Shown in pieces: positions 7,108 to 15,920 of a stretch of 24,403 nucleotides of DNA. Both the position numbers and the translations under genes were made by a program. Origin of the DNA: Duncaniella sp. (GTDB lineage Bacteria > Bacteroidota > Bacteroidia > Bacteroidales > Muribaculaceae); the NCBI GenBank assembly GCA_029052375.1, contig JAIDJD010000278.1:1-24403 (forward strand), written 5' to 3'. Position 1 is the stretch's first letter, and every line of letters starts with the position of its first letter. Below the pieces are notes generated by a model. The model was not told where the DNA came from. It did not search any database and saw only the letters and a list, made by a program, of their open reading frames with translations.

Positions 7108-7772
7108 AGGACGCAAGGGGAATCAAGGGCACGTACTACATCGCCTCTCTCATCGAGGAGGGCGAGCACGAGCGGCAAGACTTCAAGTTTGCCGTCCCTG
7201 ACGCGCGCAAGATAGCCCACTCGCTCTCGGCCTTTGCCAACCACTCGGGCGGACGCCTCCTGATAGGCGTCAAGGACAACGGCGCCATAGCCGGAGTCCG
7301 CAACGACGAGGATATCTATATGGTAGAGATGGCCGCCGAGATCCACTGTGTCCCGCCCCAGAAGGTGAGGATAACCCCCTTTCGCGTAGACGGCGGCCTC
7401 GTCGTAGTGAGGGCCGAGATAGACCCCTCGCCTGTACGTCCGGTAGAGGTGCGCGAGGCCGACGGCAAGCTCAAGGCCTACTACAGGGTGGCAGACGAGA
7501 ACATCGCCGCCTCCCCGCTGATGGTCAAGGCCTGGCGCCGCGCCTCAGACCCCGCGAGAGAGTCGATGGTCCGCCTCGACGACGCCGGGCGCGCCCTCCT
7601 CACCCTTGCCTCGCGCGACGGCGGGGCCGATATCGAAGAAGTGATGCTCGCCGCACATCTCTCGCGCCAGGGTGCCGAGGAGCTTGCGGTCTCTCTGTAT
7701 GCCATGGAGTTGGTAGAATTCGCATATATCGGAGGAAGGTTCAAACTAACTTGCCCTCCGGTGGGTTCATAA
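7104..7772 (+). CDS. AlbA_2 (Schlafen-type) domain protein
   Basis: A 222-residue protein with an N-terminal Schlafen/AlbA_2 domain (about 10-135): EGEHERQDFKFAV, then KIAHSLSAFANHSGGRLLIGVKDNG and the AYYRVADENIAAS end. The domain is annotated as DNA/RNA-binding or regulatory in bacterial proteins. The last 70 residues are helical and resemble a winged-helix module (AHLSRQGAEELAVSLYAMELVEF). Its ATG overlaps the luxS stop by 4 nt. I cannot assign a target; autoregulation of this run or nucleic-acid sensing is conjecture. Confidence 0.85.
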   Translation: MKDARGIKGTYYIASLIEEGEHERQDFKFAVPDARKIAHSLSAFANHSGGRLLIGVKDNGAIAGVRNDEDIYMVEMAAEIHCVPPQKVRITPFRVDGGLVVVRAEIDPSPVRPVEVREADGKLKAYYRVADENIAASPLMVKAWRRASDPARESMVRLDDAGRALLTLASRDGGADIEEVMLAAHLSRQGAEELAVSLYAMELVEFAYIGGRFKLTCPPVGS

Positions 7773-7791
7773 TATATATCAAGAAGGAAGT

Positions 7792-8358
7792 ATGCCACAC
7801 CCCAAGCTCTATATAATAGCCGGCTGCAACGGAGCCGGCAAGACAACGGCCTCGTTCACCATCCTGCCGGACGCGCTCGAGTGCCGGGAGTTTGTCAATG
7901 CCGACGAGATAGCCCGCGGGCTCTCGCCGTTCAACCCCGAAGAGATGGCCATCGAGGCGGGGCGCCTTATGCTCAGCCGCATAGACGAGCTGATGCGCGA
8001 GCGCCGCACCTTTGCCATAGAGACCACCCTCTCCACGCGCTCGTACCGCAACACTGTCCGCCGCGCCCATGCCGCAGGCTACGACGTCATACTCCTCTTC
8101 TTCTGGCTCCCCTCGCCCGAGCTGGCCATCAGCCGTGTGGCCCAGCGTGTCAGCAACGGAGGCCACAACATCCCGCCCGACACAATACGCCAGCGCTACT
8201 ATCGCGGACTGCACAACCTATTCGAGATATTCATGCCGATAGTGGACGAGTGGACCCTCTACGACAACTCGCGTTATCCCGTGGCGATAGCCTCCTCAGA
8301 AAAGATATACCTTCCCAAAACCTTTCGTCGCATAGCCAATCATGTCAAGCAAGGATAA
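7792..8358 (+). CDS. Zeta-toxin-family P-loop kinase
   Basis: A 188-residue P-loop protein. The Walker A motif GCNGAGKT (11-18) follows a beta strand. NADEIARG (36-43) with D38, the FAIETTLST strand (74-82) with E77, and GGHNIPPDTIRQRY (123-136) match the conserved blocks of zeta/PezT-like kinases and their chromosomal relatives. Family members phosphorylate UDP-N-acetylglucosamine or related small molecules; which substrate applies here is unknown. It begins 19 bp after the AlbA_2 gene, and a 67-residue ORF overlaps its 3' end by 17 nt, as expected of a coupled partner. Confidence 0.88.
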   Translation: MPHPKLYIIAGCNGAGKTTASFTILPDALECREFVNADEIARGLSPFNPEEMAIEAGRLMLSRIDELMRERRTFAIETTLSTRSYRNTVRRAHAAGYDVILLFFWLPSPELAISRVAQRVSNGGHNIPPDTIRQRYYRGLHNLFEIFMPIVDEWTLYDNSRYPVAIASSEKIYLPKTFRRIANHVKQG

Positions 8359-8545
8359 GATACTGCAGAGGCGTCGACTGGACGAATCGTTGCGCAAGGC
8401 ACATCTCAAGATGCTGCGCGACAAGGCTCTCCATGGCCAGCAGGTGATATACTGCGACAGCCAGGGCGAACCTGTGATTGTGGATGCGCGCAAGGCCCTC
8501 GACAGCTTTCTCGAGAAGTTTCCCGAGATGGCCGGCGCCTGCTGA
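8342..8545 (+). CDS. Small hypothetical protein, possible partner of the zeta-like kinase
   Basis: 67 residues, rich in charged helix at the start (SSKDKILQRRRLDESLRKAHLKMLRDKALHG is read in pieces), then a short strand pair QQVIYCDSQGEPVIVDA and a helix RKALDSFLEKF. I do not recognise a named family. It starts inside the kinase gene with a 17-nt overlap, and its codon use matches its neighbours, so it is probably real. An antitoxin or modulator of the kinase is inferred only from pairing and size. In the classic epsilon-zeta order the antitoxin precedes the toxin; here the small gene follows. Confidence 0.65.
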   Translation: MSSKDKILQRRRLDESLRKAHLKMLRDKALHGQQVIYCDSQGEPVIVDARKALDSFLEKFPEMAGAC

Positions 8546-8577
8546 CCCCGTCCGCCCCTCCACCGCGGGCGCCTGCG

Positions 8578-8600
8578 ATAATTATTCAGAATTATTTTTT
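8578..8600 (+). terminator. Weak AT-rich terminator candidate
   Basis: ATAATT (8578-8583) pairs with AATTAT (8590-8595), followed by a T6 run ending at 8600. The stem is short and AT-only, so the call rests mainly on its position at the end of the tatA-to-zeta run and just before the metK promoter. Confidence 0.35.
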
Positions 8601-8623
8601 AACATATCATTCCGGCCGCGGCG

Positions 8624-8655
8624 TTTGGCTGTGAGCCGGAAATTCCGTAACTTTG
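8624..8655 (+). promoter_or_regulatory. Bacteroidetes-type promoter of metK
   Basis: TTTG (8624-8627), a 20-bp spacer and TAACTTTG (8648-8655). Transcription should start near 8662, so the transcript would open almost directly with the SAM-II-like aptamer and carry a leader of about 290 nt. Confidence 0.8.
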
Positions 8656-8670
8656 CGGCATCTTTAGGAT

Positions 8671-8722
8671 AAGTGGACAAATTTGGCTGCTTGCAACCAC
8701 TTCAAAAAATGCTAAAACTGCT
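8671..8722 (+). ncRNA. SAM-II-like riboswitch aptamer upstream of metK
   Basis: AAGTGG (8671-8676) pairs with CCACTT (8697-8702) to form P1. The loop contains AAATTTG (8679-8685) and GCTTGCA (8689-8695), and the 3' part is an A-rich linker followed by GCTAAA (8711-8716). This order (P1, ATTT, CTTGCA, P1', A-rich, GCTAAA) is that of the SAM-II/metA pseudoknot aptamer. Its place at the 5' end of the metK transcript fits SAM feedback control. I did not model the pseudoknot pairing. A covariance-model search against the SAM-II family would decide it. Confidence 0.8.
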
Positions 8723-8952
8723 CCCGGCGTGTCCCCGGCCAAGGGGTCTCCGGCGATTCTGACGGGCATCCCCGTGTATGTCCGCGAGGCTCCTCCGGTT
8801 TCGGGCGGAGCGTGGTGAATTTTTTAGAGCTATGCCCCCGGGTCTCTCCCGCGGGCAGATAAATGTTGAAGCATCAAGGCAACCCCAAGTCACTCTCCGC
8901 TTACCTGATGTTTCGATATTTTTTTGTATATATACCTCTAAGAAATACATCA
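8723..8952 (+). promoter_or_regulatory. Structured metK leader downstream of the aptamer
   Basis: This stretch of about 230 nt contains no credible gene. It holds ACGGG-CATC-CCCGT (8762-8775), a bulged hairpin with arms 8789-8797 and 8802-8811 followed 9 nt later by T6 (8820-8825), and a hairpin with arms 8834-8842 and 8848-8856 (one internal C-C mismatch). The second hairpin plus T6 could be a weak intrinsic terminator and thus the expression platform. That is inference, because the T-run is offset from the stem. Confidence 0.5.
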
Positions 8953-10299
<1,347 letters not shown>

Positions 10300-10318
10300 T
10301 ATTCCGCTCAAGCCCCTG

Positions 10319-10356
10319 CATGGCGGCGGTGTCCCGGACGGGACACCGCCGCCATG
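10319..10356. repeat. 18-bp perfect inverted repeat after metK
   Basis: CATGGCGGCGGTGTCCCG (10319-10336) and its exact reverse complement (10339-10356) are separated by GA. It lies 20 bp after the metK stop and probably acts as a transcription end or RNA-stabilising hairpin. No T-tract follows, so intrinsic termination is uncertain. A smaller hairpin, CTGTCA-GATT-TGACAG, follows at 10367-10382. Confidence 0.8.
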
Positions 10357-10415
10357 ACGTTGGATCCTGTCAGATTTGACAGATTGAAGCCACAGGCCTG
10401 AAAAGATTGAAATTG

Positions 10416-10447
10416 TTTGCTGATTTCAGCCAAAAGATGTATATTTG
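10416..10447 (+). promoter_or_regulatory. Promoter of the LOTUS/kinase/vWA/PP2C operon
   Basis: TTTG (10416-10419), a 20-bp spacer and TATATTTG (10440-10447). The expected start near 10454 gives a leader of about 128 nt before the ATG at 10582. It is the only consensus promoter I see before 16669, which supports a single operon. Confidence 0.8.
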
Positions 10448-10581
10448 CCTGACGGTCTGCCTTTGCCTCTTGTCCGGGGCTGAAGAGCGGGCCTCCGCCG
10501 ACCTGCACACACAGATATGCCTGCTCCGAGGCGTACCTTGCCATCCTCTGACATGAAACCAAACAATCAAAACCGATACCA

Positions 10582-11559
10582 ATGCTGACTATCCAAGAGA
10601 TTGCCCGGGTGCTGAAACCGGGGCTTGAGAACGGCCGCATCAGCCTCGCAGAAGCCGAGAGACTGTTGCTTGAGACCAAAGACTTTAACCTTGAAGAATA
10701 TGGCTTTGATGTCCTGGCAGACTTCCTCCCTTCGTTGTGCGAGGATTTCGAGCTGGACAACGACGTTGTCATCGTCTCTGGCAAGACGCTTGAGGGTCTT
10801 GTCAGTGTGGAGAAGTCCGAAGAAAAGTCTCCTGAAGAAAATTCTCCCGAAGAAAAACCAAAACTCCCTGCCGTTCCGCCCGAAGGCTATGATGTCGAGG
10901 ACATGAACAAGAGCCTGGCCGCACTGATTGCGTCTTCCGGCAACGAGTATGTGCCGCTCACCTACCTGGGCCAGGCCATTAAGCAGAAGGGCATCGAGAT
11001 GCCGGCCGGCATCAAGCTGCGCGTGTGTCTCGGCTGGAGTCCAGATATCTTTGTCCAGGAGCTTCGCGGAGAGGGTGTCTACTTCATAGCCCTTACCCCC
11101 AAGGGCAAGGAAATGGCCAAGCCTGCTCGCAAAACCGGACCTGTCCAGACCCCGGTGCCCTCCGAGCCGTCAGCCGCTCCTGCCGCTCCTGCCAAGTCGA
11201 TAGCCATGTCCCGCTATGCCCTGGCGAGCTTCTGTGTCATAGCTCCCGTCAACGACTTCCTGGCCCAGCTCGCCGGGATAGCCGAGCCTGACGGCTGGTT
11301 TGTCATAGACGACCCCGCCGAGAAACAGCCTTACCGCCTGCTCCTGCGCAAGCTCGAGCTCGACTTCGCCCTCGCCATGCGCGACGAGCTCGAGGGACGC
11401 GAGAGCCCCTTCCGTACAGGTATGCTAAGGGGCACCTACCGCACCAACTTTCACGACGCCTCCGGCAAGACCATATACATGGAGATGGAGTTCAACTCCC
11501 GGCGCGACGCCTCCACGATGGCTCCCTGGAAGTTCAAACGCTTCTATGTAGAGGACTGA
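10582..11559 (+). CDS. Two-LOTUS/OST-HTH-like protein with unassigned C-terminal domain
   Basis: A 325-residue soluble protein. Residues about 20-66 (ERLLLETKDFNLEEYGFDV, then LADFLPSLCEDFELDNDVVI) read like a LOTUS/OST-HTH domain, including the 'YG...L.DFL......F.L' core. A charged spacer with repeated (E)EKSPEEN-like units (77-93) leads to a second, more divergent LOTUS-like region (about 108-175: LTYLGQAIKQKG, then LRVCLGWSPDIFVQEL). A Pro/Ala linker (183-205) joins a conserved-looking C-terminal domain (208-325) that I cannot name. LOTUS domains are predicted and in part shown to bind RNA. First gene of a five-gene operon; the next ATG overlaps its stop (TGATG). RNA sensing upstream of the kinase is inference. 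Confidence 0.8.
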   Translation: MLTIQEIARVLKPGLENGRISLAEAERLLLETKDFNLEEYGFDVLADFLPSLCEDFELDNDVVIVSGKTLEGLVSVEKSEEKSPEENSPEEKPKLPAVPPEGYDVEDMNKSLAALIASSGNEYVPLTYLGQAIKQKGIEMPAGIKLRVCLGWSPDIFVQELRGEGVYFIALTPKGKEMAKPARKTGPVQTPVPSEPSAAPAAPAKSIAMSRYALASFCVIAPVNDFLAQLAGIAEPDGWFVIDDPAEKQPYRLLLRKLELDFALAMRDELEGRESPFRTGMLRGTYRTNFHDASGKTIYMEMEFNSRRDASTMAPWKFKRFYVED

Positions 11560-13658
11560 TGTCGTCCCCCGGCTATTACATATTAGTCTCCAAAAACAGC
11601 GACGGCGGTCAGAGAGACCGGTCTGCACGCAAGAAACTTCCCATCACCCTCGGCGACATGATAGGTCACGGGGGTGAGGGGGATGTCTATGCAGTGGCCG
11701 GCCGCAAAGACCTTGCCGCAAAGATTTACAGAGACAGGGAGTACTTTCCGAAAGTGCGCGGCAAGATCGACGCCCTGCGCGATATGCTCAGGTACGACAG
11801 GAAAGACCGCAACTCTCCGCGGCGGTGGATATGCACCCCTGTCTCCACCATATTCGATGAGAAGAATGTCCCCGTAGGCTACACTATGTGGCGGGCCGGC
11901 GGCGAGACGCTGCTCGACATCCTCACGCCCGAATCGCTCAAGAGCGACCTGAGGTGGACGCGCTTCGAGCTGTGCCGCCTTGCCATGGCTGTGGCAGACC
12001 GCTTCGACACCCTCCACGAGGCCGGCGTGCTGATGGCCGATGTCAACTTCAAGAACATTATGGCCTCCATAGATGTCAGAGACCTGACAGACAAGGGGTG
12101 TCGTGTATGGCTGATAGATGTCGACAGCTATCAGGTAGGAGGGGTGGGGGATGTCAGGCGCCGCTATGCCTGTCCGGTGGGACGCATGGAGTTTGTGCCA
12201 GAACATCTTCTTGATGCCAACTTCGGCAGCGGCAAGGTGTTCCGCACGCTTGACGACGAGCTGTATGCGCTGGCCACCCTGATGTTTGCCATCTTCATAC
12301 CCGGCACACTGCCGTGGGCGCGACAGGACGAGGGCAATGTGGAGAGTCTGAGCCGCGAGCGTCTCTTCACGTTCCCCGACGGGTATCGCGACAACGGCAA
12401 GGTACACGTCGGTCTCGAGATGCTCTGGCATCAGCTCCCCGAGTCTATGCGCAAGACCTTCTGTCTTGCCTTCCAGTCCAGGCAGTATCCCACTACAGAG
12501 CAGTGGCGCAAACTCATACGCCAGTATCAGCGCATGATGGTCAACGGCCAGAAGAAGAGCGAGATATATCCGCCCAACGTCATTCAGACAGTCAGGCGCG
12601 TGCGCTCTCTCAACCCCGAGCCTTTTCTCTGCGAGGAGAAGGCCGAAGGCCGTGGCTGGAACTATCTGGACACATGGCGAGGCGACACGGAGTATCACAA
12701 TCCAATAGCCGTCGAGATAGGAGCCAACGGTCTGAAACTCAAGACCGCCCAGGTATCATTCAGGGGAGCGGCGCCCAATGTGATGCGCATCCCCGTCTTT
12801 TCTTTCAGGATGCCTCTGTTCTCTCTTGTCGAGCGTGGCGGATATGTCTCTCCCGAGCGTCTGCGCAAGGCCTTGGGCGAGGGCCGGGCTGTCGATATGT
12901 TCGATATGCTCAGGCAGTTCAGAGCCCAGCGTCCGTGCTACACAGACCTGCACGCCTACGGACTCTCGTTCCTGCGCAATCTCTCCAACCGACGCGAGGT
13001 GATGGAGACATTGAGAGATTTCACAGGCTATGAATTCAAGGCATATACGGCCGAGGAGGAGGCCGCGCTGCACATCAGGGCTCTCGGAGATTGCCCAGGC
13101 CATCCGCGTCTGCTGATGCATCTGTCCTCGTCGTCGCTTGTCATGGCTCTCGACATCCCGGGGCGCAGTCTCGTGGTGGAAGAGCTTGTGTCTATGGGCA
13201 AGGAGCTCGTATTGAACTGGTTTCTTGACTCACACCTGCCGCAGGCCGACCTCTCCACCTCTCTGCGCGAGCATGACTCGGCCATCGTCACCCACCTGCG
13301 GCCCGTGGTGGACAGCATAGCGGGCATGGTGTCGGACTGCGCTTCAGACAAGCCTCTGAGGGTGGTGATGCTCGGCTACGGCCTTTCCAATCCGGGGTTC
13401 AGGCGCGAGGGCCGGATAGACATATCTGCGGCCCTGAGGGAATACCAGAGCTCGGTGAAGACCAACCGCAACTCGGTAGGCGACCTCGAGGGGGAGATCA
13501 GCGATGCCCGCGGCGCCAACATCCGCCACAGCACGCTGATGCGTCTTTCGCTTCCGGCTGTCGAATACGTCGCCCGCGCCTTCCCGGACGCTCTCTTCGA
13601 GCTTTACAACCCTGACGTCAACCTCACGACATCGATCATACAGGAGTATTATAAATGA
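11559..13658 (+). CDS. Divergent protein kinase (YegI/TerY-P-associated type) with large C-terminal extension
   Basis: A 699-residue protein. Residues about 28-325 form a eukaryotic-like kinase fold: glycine loop GHGGEGDVY (36-44), lysine K55 in LAAKIY, catalytic-loop equivalent LMADVNFKN (D161, N166, with MAD in place of HRD), metal-binding DVD at 187-189 in place of DFG, and PEHL (214-217) in place of APE. All key catalytic residues are retained, so it is probably active. The GGEG loop and the 'ADVN..N' signature recall E. coli YegI and kinases next to TerY-like vWA proteins. Residues about 350-699 match nothing I recognise and contain no clear membrane helix. It overlaps the LOTUS gene by 1 nt; the PP2C gene downstream is the obvious opposing phosphatase. 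Confidence 0.88.
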   Translation: MSSPGYYILVSKNSDGGQRDRSARKKLPITLGDMIGHGGEGDVYAVAGRKDLAAKIYRDREYFPKVRGKIDALRDMLRYDRKDRNSPRRWICTPVSTIFDEKNVPVGYTMWRAGGETLLDILTPESLKSDLRWTRFELCRLAMAVADRFDTLHEAGVLMADVNFKNIMASIDVRDLTDKGCRVWLIDVDSYQVGGVGDVRRRYACPVGRMEFVPEHLLDANFGSGKVFRTLDDELYALATLMFAIFIPGTLPWARQDEGNVESLSRERLFTFPDGYRDNGKVHVGLEMLWHQLPESMRKTFCLAFQSRQYPTTEQWRKLIRQYQRMMVNGQKKSEIYPPNVIQTVRRVRSLNPEPFLCEEKAEGRGWNYLDTWRGDTEYHNPIAVEIGANGLKLKTAQVSFRGAAPNVMRIPVFSFRMPLFSLVERGGYVSPERLRKALGEGRAVDMFDMLRQFRAQRPCYTDLHAYGLSFLRNLSNRREVMETLRDFTGYEFKAYTAEEEAALHIRALGDCPGHPRLLMHLSSSSLVMALDIPGRSLVVEELVSMGKELVLNWFLDSHLPQADLSTSLREHDSAIVTHLRPVVDSIAGMVSDCASDKPLRVVMLGYGLSNPGFRREGRIDISAALREYQSSVKTNRNSVGDLEGEISDARGANIRHSTLMRLSLPAVEYVARAFPDALFELYNPDVNLTTSIIQEYYK

Positions 13659-13706
13659 CCGGTGCCATCAAAAAAAAATGAAACATCATCACTGAAACAA
13701 TCTATA

Positions 13707-14891
13707 ATGACATACAGCAATACACCCTCAGGCCAGGGCAGGCAGAGTTTAGACAATGTGGCCACTCAGTTCAAGCCAAATCTCTTTTGGGACAATATAC
13801 TGCAGCCCAAGAAATATCTCGGGCAGGCGTTTGCCGAGCTCAAGCGAGGATACCAGGCCGCGCTGATAACCATCGCGCCGGACGTGCCGGCCATAGAGCC
13901 TAACCGCAAGAAACTTAAAAGCATCGAGGAGCGTATGCGTCTCGAACCGGAGTTTATCAGCATGGCCTACGATGCCAATGCCACACTCGTCAAGTTTACC
14001 AACCTCAGATACAAGAAGAAAGAACAGAACGTCAATTTTCTCACCGATGCCGAGCTTGAAGAGGCCGGCCTGACCGAGGAGGTCTACAAGAAGACTCTCC
14101 TCCAGGTATCGCGCTTCATAGCCCGCATATACGACATGAGTGTGCCCGAGCAAGTGATAGAATACTGCCGCGGCATCGCCTTGGCCGGCCCCGCCATCCC
14201 GGCCGAAGAGCTTGAGCGCATCAGCCTCAAGCATCTGCGCGACAATATAGGCATGGACCTCTTCCCCTGTGTCATAGTGGTGGACAATGCCATCTATATG
14301 TCTCAGTCAGACCAGATGGAAAATCTCACCGACGGCCTCAACAGGCTCTTTGAAGAGATTATGCGCGACAAGCATCTGCGCCAGCGTATGCAGCTCTTCA
14401 TTGTCACCACCGGCAAGGGCCCCGTGGATGTGTTCCCCTTCGACAACGTGGCCAATCAGATAGGCTATCTGGAGAGCTGTACCTTCAAGCCATTCGGCCC
14501 CAACATGATGGCCGACTCGCTCGAGCGTGCCCTGGAGGCCCTCGAGAAGCGCCGTGCCGAGATTGTTGAGTCTGGCTCTCGCTACTTCACACCCTGGATG
14601 ATAGTCCTCTCCAACGGCCAGTGGCTCGAGTCCAAGAACGCCGGCTTGCCCGGGGTGGCCTCGCGTCTCAGAGAGATGGACGCAAGGGGGAAGATACACC
14701 TCTACGTGCGCAGTCTCTCGCCTGTGGGCAAGAAGCAGATGGACAACCTGCGCGTGCTCTCGGACAATGTGGCACAGCTCACAGACGTGAGCGGATTCTT
14801 CAGGGATGTGTACGACAGCCTCCGCAGCAGCACCAACTCGTCTGCCGGCGGAGAGAAGGTGCCTCTTGTCAACCGCTTCGGTTTTCAGTGA
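13707..14891 (+). CDS. TerY-like vWA-fold protein with degenerate MIDAS
   Basis: 394 residues from the ATG at 13707; an in-frame GTG at 13662, 3 bp after the kinase stop, would give 409. The N-terminal half (about 1-180) is helical and unassigned. Numbered from the GTG, the C-terminal half from 200 has the order of a TerY/vWA domain: strand FPCVIVVDNAIYM, helix NLTDGLNRLFEEI, strand MQLFIVTTG, GPNMMADSLERALE in the place of 'GgT.l..AL', and strand PWMIVLSNGQW. The MIDAS DxSxS is DNAIY, the threonine loop reads GPN and the distal Asp-Gly is Asn-Gly, so metal binding seems lost. A scaffold role in the kinase/phosphatase module is inferred. Confidence 0.8.
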   Translation: MTYSNTPSGQGRQSLDNVATQFKPNLFWDNILQPKKYLGQAFAELKRGYQAALITIAPDVPAIEPNRKKLKSIEERMRLEPEFISMAYDANATLVKFTNLRYKKKEQNVNFLTDAELEEAGLTEEVYKKTLLQVSRFIARIYDMSVPEQVIEYCRGIALAGPAIPAEELERISLKHLRDNIGMDLFPCVIVVDNAIYMSQSDQMENLTDGLNRLFEEIMRDKHLRQRMQLFIVTTGKGPVDVFPFDNVANQIGYLESCTFKPFGPNMMADSLERALEALEKRRAEIVESGSRYFTPWMIVLSNGQWLESKNAGLPGVASRLREMDARGKIHLYVRSLSPVGKKQMDNLRVLSDNVAQLTDVSGFFRDVYDSLRSSTNSSAGGEKVPLVNRFGFQ

Positions 14892-14900
14892 CTGACAGCC

Positions 14901-15920
14901 GTGACTGATTGCAACAAACCTGATTCGGACAACGATATGCAAAGTTTACTGACCAACGAGCAGGCCGGAGAGATGTACGAGAGCCTGCGCAGGATACACC
15001 TCAGCGACAACGGCTGGGTTGACAAGGTCAACTCGCTCCGCTCGATTTTCGACCGTCTGCTCACCCTTGAGACGCTCACCTCCATCAATGCCAGGAAACT
15101 GCCGCCCGAGCTCGGCGGATTCCAGATGAAGATAGAGCATCTCGAGAAGGTTGTGCCCGGCCACAGGGAGCGTCTCGAGCCTCTGCGCCAGCTGTTCAAC
15201 ACCGTGCAGCACCAGACATTCTCCAACGGATACCAGCGACACGTGGCCCTCAACCGGCGCCGTTACATGGAGATACTCAGGATACTCGTGTCCCATGTGG
15301 CCCATGTCAGCGGTGTGCCCACGATGCCTGAGCTCTCGCTCGCTCTCTCCGAGCTCAACGACTATCAGAACGTGGACGAGCGCCAGGTGGTGATACTGTG
15401 CCAGCTCTTCAGGTCACATATGGACATCGCCGAGGGGACACGCATCGTCAAGGAGTTCGACGAATTTCTCAAGCGCAAGAAAGAGTTCGGTCTCGAAAAG
15501 GTCAAGTTCACGCTCATGACCTACTCGCTGCCCTTCACATACCGGACAGAGACAGACGCCTTCAAGCTCTCGTCCCAGGAGAAGGACGACCTCGCCGGGT
15601 GGACCGAATGGGCTCTGATCCGCGCTCTCGACCTGCTCGAGGACAACATACAGATGCGCCCCGGCCATCGCCCGTGGCTCGTATGGATATGCTCTGACAT
15701 CCCGGAGACGGTAGACCCTGAGATATACGCCGACATCAAGCGCTGGGATGCCGAGAACAAGATGGTGTTCTATCCCATCTTCACATCGAGAAAGGCCGAA
15801 GAGCAGCTGGGCAGGCTCTTCGCCGGCCATCTGCCCAAGCCCAGCAAGCTCGACCCCAACAAGGCCGACAGATTTTTCAACTCCATAGCCCTGACTCTGC
15901 AAAGAGCCTCAAAGAAATGA
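14901..15920 (+). CDS. Second vWA-like protein of the kinase/phosphatase operon
   Basis: 339 residues from the GTG at 14901; an ATG at 14937 is an alternative. The first 150 residues are mostly helical and unassigned. From about 160 the pattern suggests a very divergent vWA domain: strand QVVILCQLF, helix TRIVKEFDEFLKRKK, strand VKFTLMTYSLPF, helix WTEWALIRALDLLED, strand PWLVWICSDIPE and strand KMVFYPIFT. No DxSxS is present. It may be a divergent paralogue of the preceding protein, since both pair a helical N-terminus with a C-terminal vWA-like fold. The stop overlaps the PP2C ATG by 4 nt. The fold assignment is tentative. Confidence 0.75.
   Translation: MTDCNKPDSDNDMQSLLTNEQAGEMYESLRRIHLSDNGWVDKVNSLRSIFDRLLTLETLTSINARKLPPELGGFQMKIEHLEKVVPGHRERLEPLRQLFNTVQHQTFSNGYQRHVALNRRRYMEILRILVSHVAHVSGVPTMPELSLALSELNDYQNVDERQVVILCQLFRSHMDIAEGTRIVKEFDEFLKRKKEFGLEKVKFTLMTYSLPFTYRTETDAFKLSSQEKDDLAGWTEWALIRALDLLEDNIQMRPGHRPWLVWICSDIPETVDPEIYADIKRWDAENKMVFYPIFTSRKAEEQLGRLFAGHLPKPSKLDPNKADRFFNSIALTLQRASKK

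Noticed and set aside
8863..8952. N-terminal extension of metK by 30 codons
   Set aside because: The segment has no MetK homology and lies in the structured leader; the family start is at 8953.
10319..10356. Standard intrinsic terminator of metK
   Set aside because: The stem is excellent but no T-tract follows on either strand, so I list it as an inverted repeat only.
11583..12698. Open frame of 371 codons antisense to the kinase gene
   Set aside because: Lies opposite clear kinase motifs and has no recognisable domain.
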